The notes beneath the pieces are model-generated. The model was not told the origin of the DNA. It saw only the letters and a program-made list of their open reading frames with translations, and made no database searches. The position numbers and the translations under genes were made by a program. From contig NC_012871.2 in the NCBI RefSeq assembly GCF_000003195.3, forward strand, positions 19,226,658-19,290,657: a stretch of 64,000 bases of DNA, given 5' to 3'. Below are positions 33,318-44,806 of the stretch, piece after piece; the stretch's first letter is position 1, and every line of letters begins with the position of its first letter. This DNA is from Sorghum bicolor. Taxonomy: Eukaryota > Streptophyta > Magnoliopsida > Poales > Poaceae.

Positions 33318-34300
33318 GTTGATCTTGATATAGGTCAGCGTTGGAGGGGAAACCACTTCGCAGACATAAATTGATGGTTTCCCAAGGACAAGCTTAGTGT
33401 CCTAAAATAAGCACTGATCAGATCATAACATGAGCTTTTAATTATTTGCAACATTACCTTATGTAGTGAGCATATAAGGATAATTGTAAAAATTTCCTTC
33501 GGGTATTCTTGTCACTAACCTTTCTAGGATTGGAGCAAGAAGATCGGATGAATGACAAGTACAAGGTATGTCTAACCAATCATCATACAACATTGAATTA
33601 AATTTATCCAAACTTGAATTTTGCAAAATTCAAGCTTGGGGAGTACTTTACATTAAAAACATCCTTTGCCATGTTGCTATGTTAGTTGTCCCTACCTTCC
33701 AGACATGCTCAATTTGTTAAATACTAATCACACTACTTCATCTCCACTTGAGTGGATCTCTATAAATGCTCTCATGCTACCTTTATTTGCTTTAGTATAT
33801 GTCTAGGTTTGGAGTAGTTTCATTTATCTCTTAATTAAGCATGGTGCTTAGTTTAGGGCTGATAATCTTACTTCCAAAGGATTTTAAATTAAGCTTGATG
33901 CTTAGGTTAGAATGCCCTCCTAAATCAAATTAGACATGGTGTCTAGGTTGATTTCTGAGCCGATAGTATGCTATAGTAGATATGGGATATTTTGTTGGAC
34001 TAACCCCTGCAGGAAAACTTTCAATTTCAACCTGGGAAGTCCTGAGGTAAACACACATTGGAGACAAAGAGAGAGACGCATGAAGGTTAACAATTTATAC
34101 AAGAAAGGCATAGCTCACAAGAGATGATCCATGGAGGGTACAAACACGATGCACAACCGCTAAGAAAGGAAAGCTTCCACAAGGTGATACTGTACCATCA
34201 CTCTTCAAGTAAGGTAACATCTTAAGGTACACTTCGAGCAAAATATGAAAGAGTTTTACAACTCCTAGACTCCACCAAGTGAAGAACCTAGATCTACGAG
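33318..34300 (+). other. Internal noncoding DNA of the second A element
   Basis: Homologous to 13839-14940, including the palindrome and purine box at 33613-33643. No gene seen. Confidence 0.65.
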
Positions 34301-35352
34301 CACAAACACACTGGAGATACTGGACACTCAGGCAATCACTGCCCTGAGATGCTTGAGGAAGTAACCTACATCAACATCAACTACTACTACAACCGTCCTC
34401 AATAAAAATCAAGGTTGGAATCAATAGAGGCCTAACTACTCAGCTTGTAGATCGGACATTAAGTTTCCCAAAGAGAATATTGAAGAACTTCTGCGTCCGA
34501 GTTGGTACCTTGTACGCCCCAGCAGACTTCGTGGTGATAGAGACTGGTACTGATGAGACGGCACCCATCATCCTATGGAGGCCATTCCTGAACACCTCGG
34601 GAGCTGTCATCTACGCTAGTGCTGCCAAGATCAGTTTCTACATCAAGGGGAAGAAGGAGACATTTTCCTTCAAGAACAAGACTACACAAATCTTAGAACA
34701 ATCCTGACATAAACCAAGGAAGAGGACCAACAGGAGGAATAGGAACAAGGAAATGTGGACCGAGTCAGCTAAGATGGTCATTGCAGTTCAAGGACGTCAA
34801 GATCATCGATTTAAGTCACCGTTCCTGACAAAAAGGACGACCCAGCTCCAGATGACAGATGATACATTCTGAAAGGTCGAAGGTATAGTAAATGATGTCC
34901 CTGTCAAAATAGACGATCATTTTGTCCATACAGATTTTCAGGTTATTGACATGGGAGAAGATGAGTACGATCGACCCATCAACCTTGGGAGACCGTTCCT
35001 CAGCACCGTTAAAGCAATCATCTACATTGGAACCGGAGAAGTCCACATGCACTTCCACTCTGAGAAGGTACGCTGCTATTTTACTGACCCTAACTATATA
35101 GATGAAGACTCTAAGCAGGTCAGGACAAGAAGAAGACGATGCAACCGCAACCAGAGGAGGCAAATCATCAAGGACAGATGGGCAGACTATGAAGGAGAAG
35201 TGGTAAGGTCTGAAGACATACAAATTGAACAGAACTGTCCTGAGGAGACCGTAGCACCGAGTCAGGTGTGTAGAGAGAAGATAGTTATACATGAAGAGCA
35301 GGCGCCGCTGGAACCACCTACTACGCCATCCAGCGAATCCCACGACGATTGA
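34301..35352 (+). pseudogene. Relic of the double protease in the second A element
   Basis: Partial knuckle (GHSGNHCPEML), then the C-terminal part of protease 1 (FCVRVGTLYAPADFVVIE, with GRPFL altered to WRPFL), the basic linker, and protease 2 from QLQMTDDTF to NLGRPFL; both active-site segments are missing. In-frame TGA codons occur near 34707 and 34870, and the frame changes in between. The acidic tail ends SSESHDD with a stop at 35352. Confidence 0.75.
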
Positions 35353-37520
35353 GAAAATAGAGAGTCCCGTTCGGAGGACTTAAAAACACCGAACGCCTTG
35401 CCAAGAGGTAAACTTGGTAGTTATCCTTCTTCCTTTCAATTATTTAAAATAGTTTGCTTAGTTAATCAAGTTCATATCATCTTAAAAAGAAAATAAAAAT
35501 GCTAAAAAATAGTAAGCCCCATGTGAGTATACGAGTGGCATAAAACCCATAAGTACATTCACTGAGGTGGCTCAACATGAAATAAATATATTTATGTGCT
35601 ATAAAAATGAAAATATAAAAATAAATTTATAATCCTACCAAAGAGTATAATATTTATTGAGGAGGCTCAACATGATAAAGGCTAGATATTTATGCTAACA
35701 CTTAACTAGTTCCACAAAGCTTTGTTGTCTATTTGAGCTCCATAGAATTCAAGGATCAAAGAAGACTAGCAGACGGAGGACATCCTAATCGCTGTCAGGG
35801 TGCTACCGACATTCAAATACACCTCCGCCACCTGCTAGCTACATCAGAAGAAATTACATCAAAATCTAGCTTGGGGGAGAGCACCCCCATTTATCCAGCT
35901 AAGTGTTCTACTCACGTTTATACTTTACTCAAATAATAAAAAGATGCATAATCATAAAAACCCAAATAAAGATTTTGTGCTTATATATATATCTTTGCTT
36001 AGTTTGCTAAATAAATAAATAAAGTGTCTATGCCAAACTAAACTTCAATGATAAACTCTTACATGGATATGATGAATAGTTGCTCTGCCAAGTACCTAGT
36101 TTTCAAATTTGAGCTCTCTCCCAAGTTTAGGCACAACTGTTATAATTTAAAGCTTGCTCTAAACCTGAATTTGCGGGAAGAGTACTTGATCTAAAGTCTA
36201 AGTTGTTAACGGATATGATATGGGAAGGTTGAGCTGCTGTTTATCTGTTCCTAGAGATGCTAGAATTCTAGATAATTTTATCTTTGAAAATCTTTAAAAT
36301 AACACATGATGAGTTCCTGTATGATGAGAGTTTAAATTCCTACCACAGCCATATATACATCCTTGCTAGACTTTGAGCTACACATTTACTTTTTACTGCT
36401 TATGAGCATTGAGTGTGGTCAAGCTGTGTAGACCCTTAGGTGCTTGTCATGTGGTTAAAATCAAGATTCACTTGCACGTTTACTCATACATGCAGATTCT
36501 ACTCCGGAAGTACGCATCCACATACATTCACTCATTTCCATATCCAGATTCACCCAAAAATATTCTACTCCTAATTCGGGAGAGAATAGCCAAAAACATT
36601 CTCCTAATTCTGTTTTCCCCTGTGAAATAAATGCTCAAGTTATTTCGGTTACTACCACTTGCTACATTATTTAAAGAGGTGAGTTCTCTAAAAAAAGAAG
36701 ATACGAGGAAATAAAAAGGGGCAAGTGCCCGGAACCTCGAAAGAAAAGAAAAAGTGAGACGAGAGGTAAAAATGGACAAGTGTCCGATAGTAGAATTAGG
36801 GGTACAAGATACCCACCTGAGAGAAAAGAAAAGGAAAATATAGAGCATCTCATTCTCCTCAATAAGTTTCAAGAGAGCAAGAAAGGTATGTATCCCCTCA
36901 AAAGACCACAAGTAGAATTAGACTATCACCATTGTTATCACCATCATCACCATACACCATTCATTCGCCACACACGCAAATCTTGATTTGACTTATTGAC
37001 TTTTTCTTCTTGATCCATGGTTTGACTATGCAATAAATGTCTTGTAAGTATGTATTAGCTGTCTCCCACCTATGAGCTCTAGATATCAAAACCTTATTAG
37101 AGTAGGGTGAGAGAGAAGGCAATGCCACTATGCCTCATACCAAAAATACCACATACTTTGAGAGAAGGCATACACCATTACTGCCTTGGTAAGGATCCAG
37201 AAATATCACAAAAGAGAGAATAAGAAGAGTCATACAAGGAATCTCTGAGTTTTATTTGAAAATCTGCAAAAACTCCAGAGCTATAGTTAATCGAAGAACA
37301 AGGGACATAGTGCTTGACTAGACAGTTCTATCTTTTAACTGCTCAAGACATAAGTGACGGTTACAAGCCCCATGGTGGAAGGTAAAATGAGTAAGTTTAA
37401 ATCTTAACAGTTTACCCTAACCCAGAGATAAGATCTTGTTTGAACGCATGAATACCTTCAAGGCATGAAATCACTGCAGAAACTCATGAGTCCATCTTTG
37501 CTCAGGGACGAGCAAAGGTT
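35353..37520 (+). other. 3' noncoding region of the second A element
   Basis: No gene. Purine-like hairpin box near 35866-35890, short (AT)n near 35980, and the three-hairpin module at 36719-36730, 36774-36785 and 36800-36814. Confidence 0.7.
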
Positions 37521-37535
37521 AAGCTTAGGGGAGCT

Positions 37536-38770
37536 TGTTGACGGTCCTTAATGCTCACATTTAACCATAAACTAATCATGAAACAGGATCCAAATGCAAC
37601 CAACACCCAGACTTAGGGTTTTATCTGACAGAATTCCATGAGTTTTGGTGTTTGTCTATTTCTGCAGGGGGTTATCAGGAAATACGGAGGAAAGGCCCAC
37701 ACGTCGGGTTTACATAGAGATATTAACATGTCGTGCAATTTTCTATCATCTAGAAGACTCTAGAAGCCACGGGAACGAACAGGAAGCCGAGAGGGCTTAG
37801 GGACAGGGCGCCCGCCCTACTGCCTTGGGCGCCCGCCCAGCTACAGAATCCAAATAGGACCCGTTTCGCGGATCACGCTCCACCGACCTAAAGGATCAAG
37901 GATAACCGTTCAATCAATGTCTGTTTGATCCGACGGCCTAGATTCATTTGAAAGGACTATATAAGCAAGGCCCCTTGGCCCCTGCAGAGCATACCTCTTC
38001 TACAGAATCAAAGCTAGGGTTTTAATTCTTCATCCAAGTAGAGAGGATCCCTCTAGTTCATCTAGTTCTAGTTCTAGTTCCTCTAGTTCTAGTTCTAGTT
38101 AGTTCTAGTTGTAATCTAGAAAATAGGGAGAGAGAAGAGGATAGCAGAGGAGCTGGATCTGTCGGATCTTCCTCAACATTGTACTTTTGCAGCAACTGGT
38201 TCGTTCTTCATCGTTCTCCAAGTTCTTCAATTCATAATTCCTGAGTTCTTTAATTACTTTTATTTACATTCAAGTTATTTATTGCATTCCTACTTGCATC
38301 AAGTGCTCTAGTCTTTATAACGCTAGAGTAGTAATTAATAGATTAGACGTGGTGTTTAGTCTTGCAATTACCTGAAATTGCACCCAATCCTGCGGATTGT
38401 TGTGGTAGCCCTAGGGTAGTGACAGCCCTAACGGTCGACGTATTCCACCTCGTTCGGATCGGTGTTTGTAGGACCGTAGTCAGAGCTTCCTAGCCCCTTC
38501 TCATCTCTTTCCGTGGTTAGTGTTCTAATATCCTGAAATAAATAATCTTTGAAGTAATTCTTGATTCTTAGATCAACTAGAGAACTCTCAGGAAACTTTC
38601 TCTCTTCCCATCAAAAATAATTATATAGTTATCCTTGGGCGATCTTGAATCTTAATTAGTACACTCACATTCCCTGTGGAAAATCGATACTCTAGAATAC
38701 TCCCGGGTGAAAGCTACATCAGTATCCATGCGATTGCGGATTTTTCTGTTTGCATTTTAAATACCCAACA
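37536..38770 (+). repeat. 3' LTR of the second A element
   Basis: 1235 bases, the partner of 31754-32985, ending ACCCAACA before TTTAC. The U5 hairpin carries one unpaired change here (ATCCA-TGCGATTG-CGGAT, near 38726). Confidence 0.9.
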
Positions 38771-38775
38771 TTTAC

Positions 38776-38883
38776 CAAATATCAACAACAACCTAGCTTA
38801 AGTGATGTAAAGTAATTTTGACACCGTTGCTAGGGATAGGTTTAAAAGTCTATTTTTAGTAATTGTGTTAAGAAGTGTCAACA
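38776..38883 (+). repeat. Family-D 3' LTR, part 2 (end)
   Basis: It resumes the D LTR and ends GTGTCAACA at 38883. It includes a primer-site-like segment, TGACACCGTTGCTAGGGA (38819-38836), about 50 bases before the LTR end. The combined D LTR is about 1.32 kb. Confidence 0.75.
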
Positions 38884-39245
38884 CCGCCTCAGTGGGAAGA
38901 TATCCTTGGGTGTATCTAGAACCACTAGGATAGCCACCTGCATAGGGCCAAGTAGGGAAGACCCCCAATCTACTATCGCACAGTGTGACGAAGACCAAGA
39001 GGTGGAGGATCCCCTCTTAGGTCAAATCATAGAGATGAAGCTAATAGAAATAGAGCAACCTCGGAGAAAGAGGTGCACCGGGAAGCCAAACCCACAATTA
39101 TGGAAGTGGACAACAAGATGACCTTGCCTGTTGAGGACCTTATCTCCTCCATCCTAGCCAGGGCAGGACAATGGCATTGGTGGCCACCAAGATCACCGCC
39201 TACCCCTACTTGTTATCAAGATACCGCCTAGGCCGTCCTGGACAA
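38884..39245. other. Unclassified DNA right of the D element
   Basis: Moderately GC-rich compared with the LTR elements. The plus strand has a 71-codon frame (38906-39121) and another reading, MEVDNKMTLPVEDLISSILARAG, across 39100-39170. Neither is recognised. It continues at 48539 once the B insertion is removed. It could be a fragment of a host gene or another transposon. Confidence 0.35.
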
Positions 39246-40758
39246 TGTTGACACTAGCTAACACCACTTAGATACTACGTTGGCATCCCTAGCATGGCGC
39301 CAGAGTGTACAAAGGTATTTATAAATGTAAAGGCTCTCTAGAAAATAATCTATTCTATCCGCAAGCACACAGATAAAACACCTCATTGTAGCATTTCACC
39401 AGGATAAGTATTCCAGTTATCGTTATTTATAATTTTGCTCTAGGGATCTCAAGAAGACGGAATTAAATCAATGGATAAAATCTATCAAGGCATAGACTAG
39501 AGATAAACTTGCAAGAACATGATTACTAATAAGAAACTCGTCACACAGTCACTTACTCTAGCAGGGGGTAAACCATAAAGATAATGATAATAAAGTATAA
39601 GTTCGTGGGTAGATGACACAGCGATTAGAAAATAGACTACTCCTCATATATGTAGGTGATGTCGGATTAGCTAGAGAATGGATTCTAAGTTATCTACTAA
39701 CTACTAAGTCATAATCTACTCTAGTTATCTACAGGATCATATATAGCATAAAAGACTCTTCATTCATGTATAAGGAACATTGATAAAGTAAATCAGAGCA
39801 TCGCATGACTTACTCCACAATACCGGTTCTGCCTGTCCTATCAACGGAGGGTGGACTATATAAGAATCAACGAAGCTGTCACTATCGCGAACTACCACAC
39901 GACTCGGCCAATAGGATACATTTGCAGATAAATAACATCTAAGCACCACGCTCACATGTGATCTATCACCTAACTCCCTCGCGTCAAGAGCTAAGCGCTT
40001 TGCAAACTTATACATAAACTCATTATCAATTAGAACTATATCAAATATAGAACTAGAGCAAACTAAGAACATAATAATTAAAGACATAATGCAATTAGAA
40101 CAAAGAATTAGAGAAAGATATGAATAATACCAATCTTTATTACCGAAGATCCGAATCCAGAGCGTAGTGCTCTACTTCTCTAATTGCTATCTAATCAACC
40201 TCTAAACTTGAAGGATTAGGGAGTAGCTAATTCTAATTCTCTGTGGGAGAGAGATCTAAACCCTAACTTTGATGGGTACCTCTGAATAATGATTTCTCCT
40301 CTCCTCCTCCAGGGGCCAGGGGGTCTGGTTTTATAGTCCCCTCAAGTGAACGTGAGCCATTGGATCAAACCGACATAGATTGTATGGTTTAGATTGATCC
40401 TTTAGGTCGGTGGAGCGTAGTCCCGAAGCAGAGTCCTGTTTGGCCTCCAACCCTAGGCGGGCGCCCAAGGGGGGTGGGCGGGCGCCCTGCCCCCGAGCCC
40501 GAATCGCCTCTCGTTCGTTCCCGTGGCTTCTGGATCCTTCTAGATTGAGGAAAATTGCGCGGCACGTAATTATCTCGTTGTAAACATGACATGTGGGCCT
40601 TCTCTCCATATTTTTCTGATTAACCCCTGCAGAAATAGATAAACACCAAAACTCGTGGAATTCTGTCAGATAAAACCCTAATTCTAGATGTTTGTTTCAT
40701 ATTGATCCTTTTTCATGTTTATTTGATTATTAATTTTAGTACTTAAGGACCGTCAACA
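39246..40758 (-). repeat. 3' LTR of the minus-strand B element
   Basis: 1513 bases; on the minus strand it begins TGTTGACGGTCCTTAAGTAC and ends GTGTCAACA. Two GC boxes at about 40457-40486 and TATAAAA at 40329-40335 (minus). Contains the 107-codon LTR frame (39764-40087), which I do not call a gene. Confidence 0.95.
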
Positions 40759-40760
40759 AA

Positions 40761-40773
40761 CTCCCCCAAGCTT
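40761..40773 (-). other. Polypurine tract, family B
   Basis: AAGCTTGGGGGAG on the minus strand, two bases before the 3' LTR. Confidence 0.8.
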
Positions 40774-42281
40774 ACCCTTTGCTCATCCCTGAGCAAACAG
40801 CTAAACTCAGACGGATCAGGAGTTGCTTCGATGTTTTCTTTCCTGACAGGCACACATGCTTTTACATAAAAATTCTTCCAGATTAAAGTGAAGTGTTATG
40901 AAGTTTAGTACCTGCACTTAAGTCTTAAGTAATCGAAAGACAAAATAGTTAAGTCAACCACTATCCCTCTTGTCTATACTTCTTTGTTCCAGAGTTTTTC
41001 ATAAGTTTTCAAAATAAAACTCAGAGTTCCCAGCAATGATTCTCTCAAGTCTCTCTATATGTGGTATTTGTGGATCCTTACCATGATATCACTTGCCTAT
41101 AGCTAATAGAATATTTAAGTGGAGCTCATAGGAGTGAAAACAGCTCATATGTTGTCTAATCGAGCTATGGATCCAAAGGAACTCAGCATATAATTAAATC
41201 AAGATGTGCATGTGTGATGGAGTAAATGATTGTGATGGTGAAAATGCATAAGTGATAATAAAACTTAGTTCTCGTTGCTCCTTATATTGCTATTTCTCCT
41301 CTTCTTTGATCTTTGCTTTGGGAGAACATGGGCTATCTTTTTCTCTCTTTTTTTTTCAAGTGGGTAGTAGATACCCCTAATTCTACTATCGGACACTTGT
41401 CCATTTTTTCCTCTCAAGTGGGCATCTTTGTACCCCTAATTCTACTTCGGACACTTGTCCATTTTTACCTCTCGTCTCACTCTTTTTCTTTCTTTTCTGA
41501 GGTTCCGGGCACTTGCCCCTTTTTATTTTCTCGTATATTTTTGCATAACCCATGCCTCTTCTGCATTGAATCTTTTTAGAGAGGGAGAATAACAATACTT
41601 GGGACAGTGAGTGATAATATTTTTTAGCAATTTTAATGATGAATGCTGTGGTAGATGTGTGCAAGTGAATATCTTAATTTAACCACATGAAAAGCTCCTA
41701 AGGGTCTACACAGCTCGATCAAACTCAATGTAAATATAGTAAAAGATGTTGTAGCAAGTATGGCTGTGGTAGGTAGTTTGTTATGCTAGGAACTCATCAT
41801 GTGACTTATAAATTTTCAAAATAAATCTCTAGAATTTAGTGTAGTAGGAACAAGATAAACAGTAGCTCAACTTTATATCATGCCTTTCTCTTACCTAGAC
41901 TTTAGTTTTATGCTTCCCAAAGATAGTAAGTTCCAGTTTTAGTAATTCCTGGAAGAACTCTAATATAAAAGCTAGGTACTTGTAGGTAAGCAAACAGAGC
42001 AACTGTTCATCATTTCCATCATGTATCTTTTTGGTCTTTTTATTTTTTTAGAGATTAAACTTAGAAAGAAAATAAAGCACACTTATCTACTCTTTTTATT
42101 TTGTTTTCATGTTTATAGAATGCAGTAAATTAAGAAAATATTTATTTGGTTTTCTAAGTAAGTTTTTTTCTTTTAAGATAAATTAAATACTAGGACAGAA
42201 TAGAATAAATAAGAAGAGCAAATAAAAACTTACTTGATCAATTGGGGAGAAACTCCCCCAAGCTGGATGTTGCCGTCGGTC
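40774..42281 (-). other. 3' noncoding region of the B element
   Basis: No gene. It holds the hairpin module with the second and third hairpins doubled (41362-41376, 41391-41402, about 41420-41435, 41449-41460) and the first at 41507-41518, plus the conserved CTGTGTAGACCCTTAGGAGC block. A TTGGGGGAG...CTCCCCAA hairpin stands at about 42243-42262, just after the ORF stop. Confidence 0.7.
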
Positions 42282-43838
42282 TTACCCGATGTTCCAGAAC
42301 CGCATCATGGTTGTGATGTTGTCGTTCATTGTTGTTGTATCTTGTCTGAGCTCTTCTACTGCAGCGGCATGGTCCTGGTTCCATTTTTGTTGCTCTTCCA
42401 GGAGTCTTCCATGTTCTGCTTGCGTGTTCTGGATGTCGAGGAGGGTGTTGTCGGTACGAGTGAAGAAAGCACCGGCCTCTTGATAGTAGTCATTCGTGAA
42501 GGCGTAGGAGGCGTCGGAGTATCGTCCTGCATCAAATTGGGGCGGAGGTCTGGATCCTGAAGCTCCATATGGATCAGTGGAGTACCTGCCCGTATGAAAA
42601 GGCGGGTTTGTCCACTGGTGATCTTGGCTTTCCGGCCATGTCTCCTCTGTTGGCTCTTGTGGTTGCGCATGACGAGCCCATGGGTCTCGAAGGACTCGTG
42701 GATTGTAATCGCAATAATGCAGGTGCGCTGCTTCTTCTGGTCCAGGGTCAGCTCCATACCAAGTGCGTTCTCGGTGAGTGGTTATCCTTTCAGATGCCAC
42801 TCGCTGTGGAGTTCTTTGGTTCACTGGTGTTGCTGCAATCTCAATCAAAAAGTTTTGCACAGAGTAGAGGCCAAGGTTCGGGTTAGGTAACCGAATCTTG
42901 CCTTTATCATCATATAGCATATACATTATATTTCCCTCTTTCTTTAACATCCGAGCTTGTCTAAATGTGTCATAGCCATGATAAATTCTTAATTCTTCTA
43001 TGAAGTCCAACGATGAATTTTCTAGTAAGTGAAGATTAGTGGCTAGACGAGTGATAAGTGAAGTACATCCTACTGGTCCCTGAAGACTAGGTATACTAAG
43101 CCAATGTGAAACTAATAATGTAACAGGTGAAGTGGGTACTTTACTAATAGCAGCATATAAAAGTTGTAAATCTCCTACTCTTACTTTCCTAATATCATCG
43201 CGATAGAAAAGATTGTACCCAAGCCATTTGTGGAACATCCTGAGAGTGGGGTGTTCCATGTCACTGGTTCGGGCGTGACTGTAAAAATTATCTCTAGATA
43301 TTTCTCTCCAAAACTGGTGTCTCTCAAAATTGGGTAAATCGGAGTCAATGTTTAGGATGCATCTTGAAGAGAAACCAAGATGGTCGCTCAGCTCTCTCCA
43401 AGACAACATAATTTCCTGTTTGAACATCCGAAAAACAATTCCCCCCTCATAGTATTGTAAGGTGCAAAGAAATTCGAGGGTGAGAAGACGAGAACCCAGC
43501 TCAGTTATATTCCAAAAATTTGTCCAACCCATCATCTGAAAAATTAAGTCAAATTCAGTGTCCATACCTGTTTTTCGTAGTAGGATTGGATCGATAGTAG
43601 GGGTGTGAATGAAATCTTTGTTCTTCAATTGCTGATAAACTTCCTTCTCTCTTCGAGTCTTCAGTCCAAGGTCTCCTATCTTCAGAAGGACCTTGACTTG
43701 CTGGCCTGATGAAGATGATGGAGCTTGTGTGGGTGTCGGGTCGACGCTCATCTCTGATGGCTGTGAGGAGTGTCGGGCGGAACTCCTTGTACCAATGTTC
43801 TTGAGAGCCTTCCCTGCATTCTTCACCTTCTTAAACAT
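42282..43838 (-). CDS. ATHILA ORF-1-type protein, 518 aa, intact
   Basis: I choose the ATG at 43838 (MFKKVKNAGKALKNIG); the open frame extends a few codons upstream across TTTTGTTTGCAG, a likely splice acceptor just before the ATG. The core (about residues 70-340) has the family signature GWTNFWNITELGS, LTLEFLCTLQYY, FSWRELSDHLGF-like segments and LLVSHWLSIPSLQG. The C-terminal third is Pro/Gln/Tyr-rich, ending in a coiled-coil-like stretch (LLEEQQKWNQDHAAAVEEL). This protein family occurs in Athila elements; its function is unknown and it has been discussed as envelope-like, but I see no clear signal peptide or membrane span. It has its own upstream TATA. It is fully open although pol is missing. 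Confidence 0.8.
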   Translation of the reverse strand: MFKKVKNAGKALKNIGTRSSARHSSQPSEMSVDPTPTQAPSSSSGQQVKVLLKIGDLGLKTRREKEVYQQLKNKDFIHTPTIDPILLRKTGMDTEFDLIFQMMGWTNFWNITELGSRLLTLEFLCTLQYYEGGIVFRMFKQEIMLSWRELSDHLGFSSRCILNIDSDLPNFERHQFWREISRDNFYSHARTSDMEHPTLRMFHKWLGYNLFYRDDIRKVRVGDLQLLYAAISKVPTSPVTLLVSHWLSIPSLQGPVGCTSLITRLATNLHLLENSSLDFIEELRIYHGYDTFRQARMLKKEGNIMYMLYDDKGKIRLPNPNLGLYSVQNFLIEIAATPVNQRTPQRVASERITTHRERTWYGADPGPEEAAHLHYCDYNPRVLRDPWARHAQPQEPTEETWPESQDHQWTNPPFHTGRYSTDPYGASGSRPPPQFDAGRYSDASYAFTNDYYQEAGAFFTRTDNTLLDIQNTQAEHGRLLEEQQKWNQDHAAAVEELRQDTTTMNDNITTMMRFWNIG

Positions 43839-44177
43839 CCTGCAAACAAAAGTTGGCAAAAACACAACTGGTGGAAAATGTGAGATAAAATGTTAGGGGT
43901 CAGCTGTCCGGAGTGTCAGTAGTCTAGGGGTTAATCGTTCAAGACAAGTTTCTATTTTGGTAGAGCCTCCCCCTAAACAACTTTTACTTCCGCTTGGACA
44001 GCGGGATCACTACTTGCTAGGTGATAATCACTTTCTCAAAAGAACTCCAACCTTCCCTTCCACTCTCCACTTTCTCTCTACTCTCTTCTCTTCACTACAA
44101 GTGCTCCTTCTCGGGAAACTGAGTTTTGTGTGGTTTTTCTGAAGTGTTTGTGTGAAGAGAAGGGGAGCTGGAGGTGG
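43839..44177 (-). other. Leader of the ATHILA-type ORF
   Basis: Pyrimidine-rich sequence between TATA and ATG. It ends with a good acceptor-like site, so an intron in the leader is possible. No other gene seen. Confidence 0.5.
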
Positions 44178-44235
44178 CCTTTTATAGGCTGAGCAGGGGA
44201 CAGGGCGGGCGCCCAAGGTAGGTGGGCGGGCGCCC
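44178..44235 (-). promoter_or_regulatory. Internal promoter of the ATHILA-type ORF
   Basis: On the minus strand two GGGCGCCCGCCC boxes (44224-44235, 44203-44214) are followed about 15 bases later by CCTATAAAAGG (44188-44178). The same box pair occurs in the B LTR near 40457-40486. Confidence 0.6.
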
Positions 44236-44806
44236 ACCCCTGGTGTCCATCCTGGGTGTGCCTCCTCCACTTGCTTCCTTGCTTTGATCTCACGCAGAAT
44301 AATATTGTGTTGGTAGTGGTTGGACGGTGGAAAGGTGTCAAGTGAGTGGAAACATATTGGTGGATGAAATTATGTGATGGGATGTATGTGAGATGAAGTG
44401 TATGACATGTGGGACCCAAAGAGTGTGGGTCATGCTTCTAGAAGATCAATATAAATAAATATAATGCAGGAAAATCTATGAGAGTTGAAACTTAATGAAA
44501 ATGATATTGGAAAATATTTTTGTGCCTCCACAATAATTAATAAATATGGGTTGTTACACACCACAAATATTATTTATATGGGGCTTTTTGATTATTATAA
44601 TTATACTATGAATGTATAACTAATGCAAGAATTAATCATGCAAGAATTTAAATATGAGAAAATTAATAATGCGGATAAATACCGATTTACCTCCCGGTGA
44701 GGGTTTGGGATTTTTAGGTCCCCCAAGCTGGACCTCCAAATCTTTTAATCTTCTAAGTTACCTTCCTCCGGAGATAGTGTCTCCAGTGGTTCTTCATGAA
44801 CTTCCT
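44236..44806 (-). other. Spacer between protease and internal promoter, site of the missing pol
   Basis: AT-rich and without a gene. It includes a GCTTGGGGGACC box near 44720, just after the protease frame. The region where RT and integrase are expected is simply absent. Confidence 0.6.

Larger units (their letters stand above)
31754..38770 (+). mobile_element. Second family-A element, inserted in the family-D LTR
   Basis: TGTTGACGG to ACCCAACA, with flanks GTTAC and TTTAC, a target duplication with one mismatch. Same order as the first A element but without the tandem duplication: LTR, primer site (32993-33010), 70-codon ORF, palindrome plus purine box, protease relic, 3' noncoding region with three hairpins, polypurine tract (AAGCTTAGGGGAG, 37521-37533), LTR. 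It fixes the basic structure of the family. Confidence 0.9.

Noticed and set aside
43839..43865. Extending the ATHILA-type ORF upstream of ATG 43838
   Set aside because: The extension has no ATG and crosses TTTGCAG, more likely a splice acceptor or leader.
44028..44419. Open frames around the B internal promoter
   Set aside because: They span the TATA box and GC boxes on the promoter strand and have no recognisable content.
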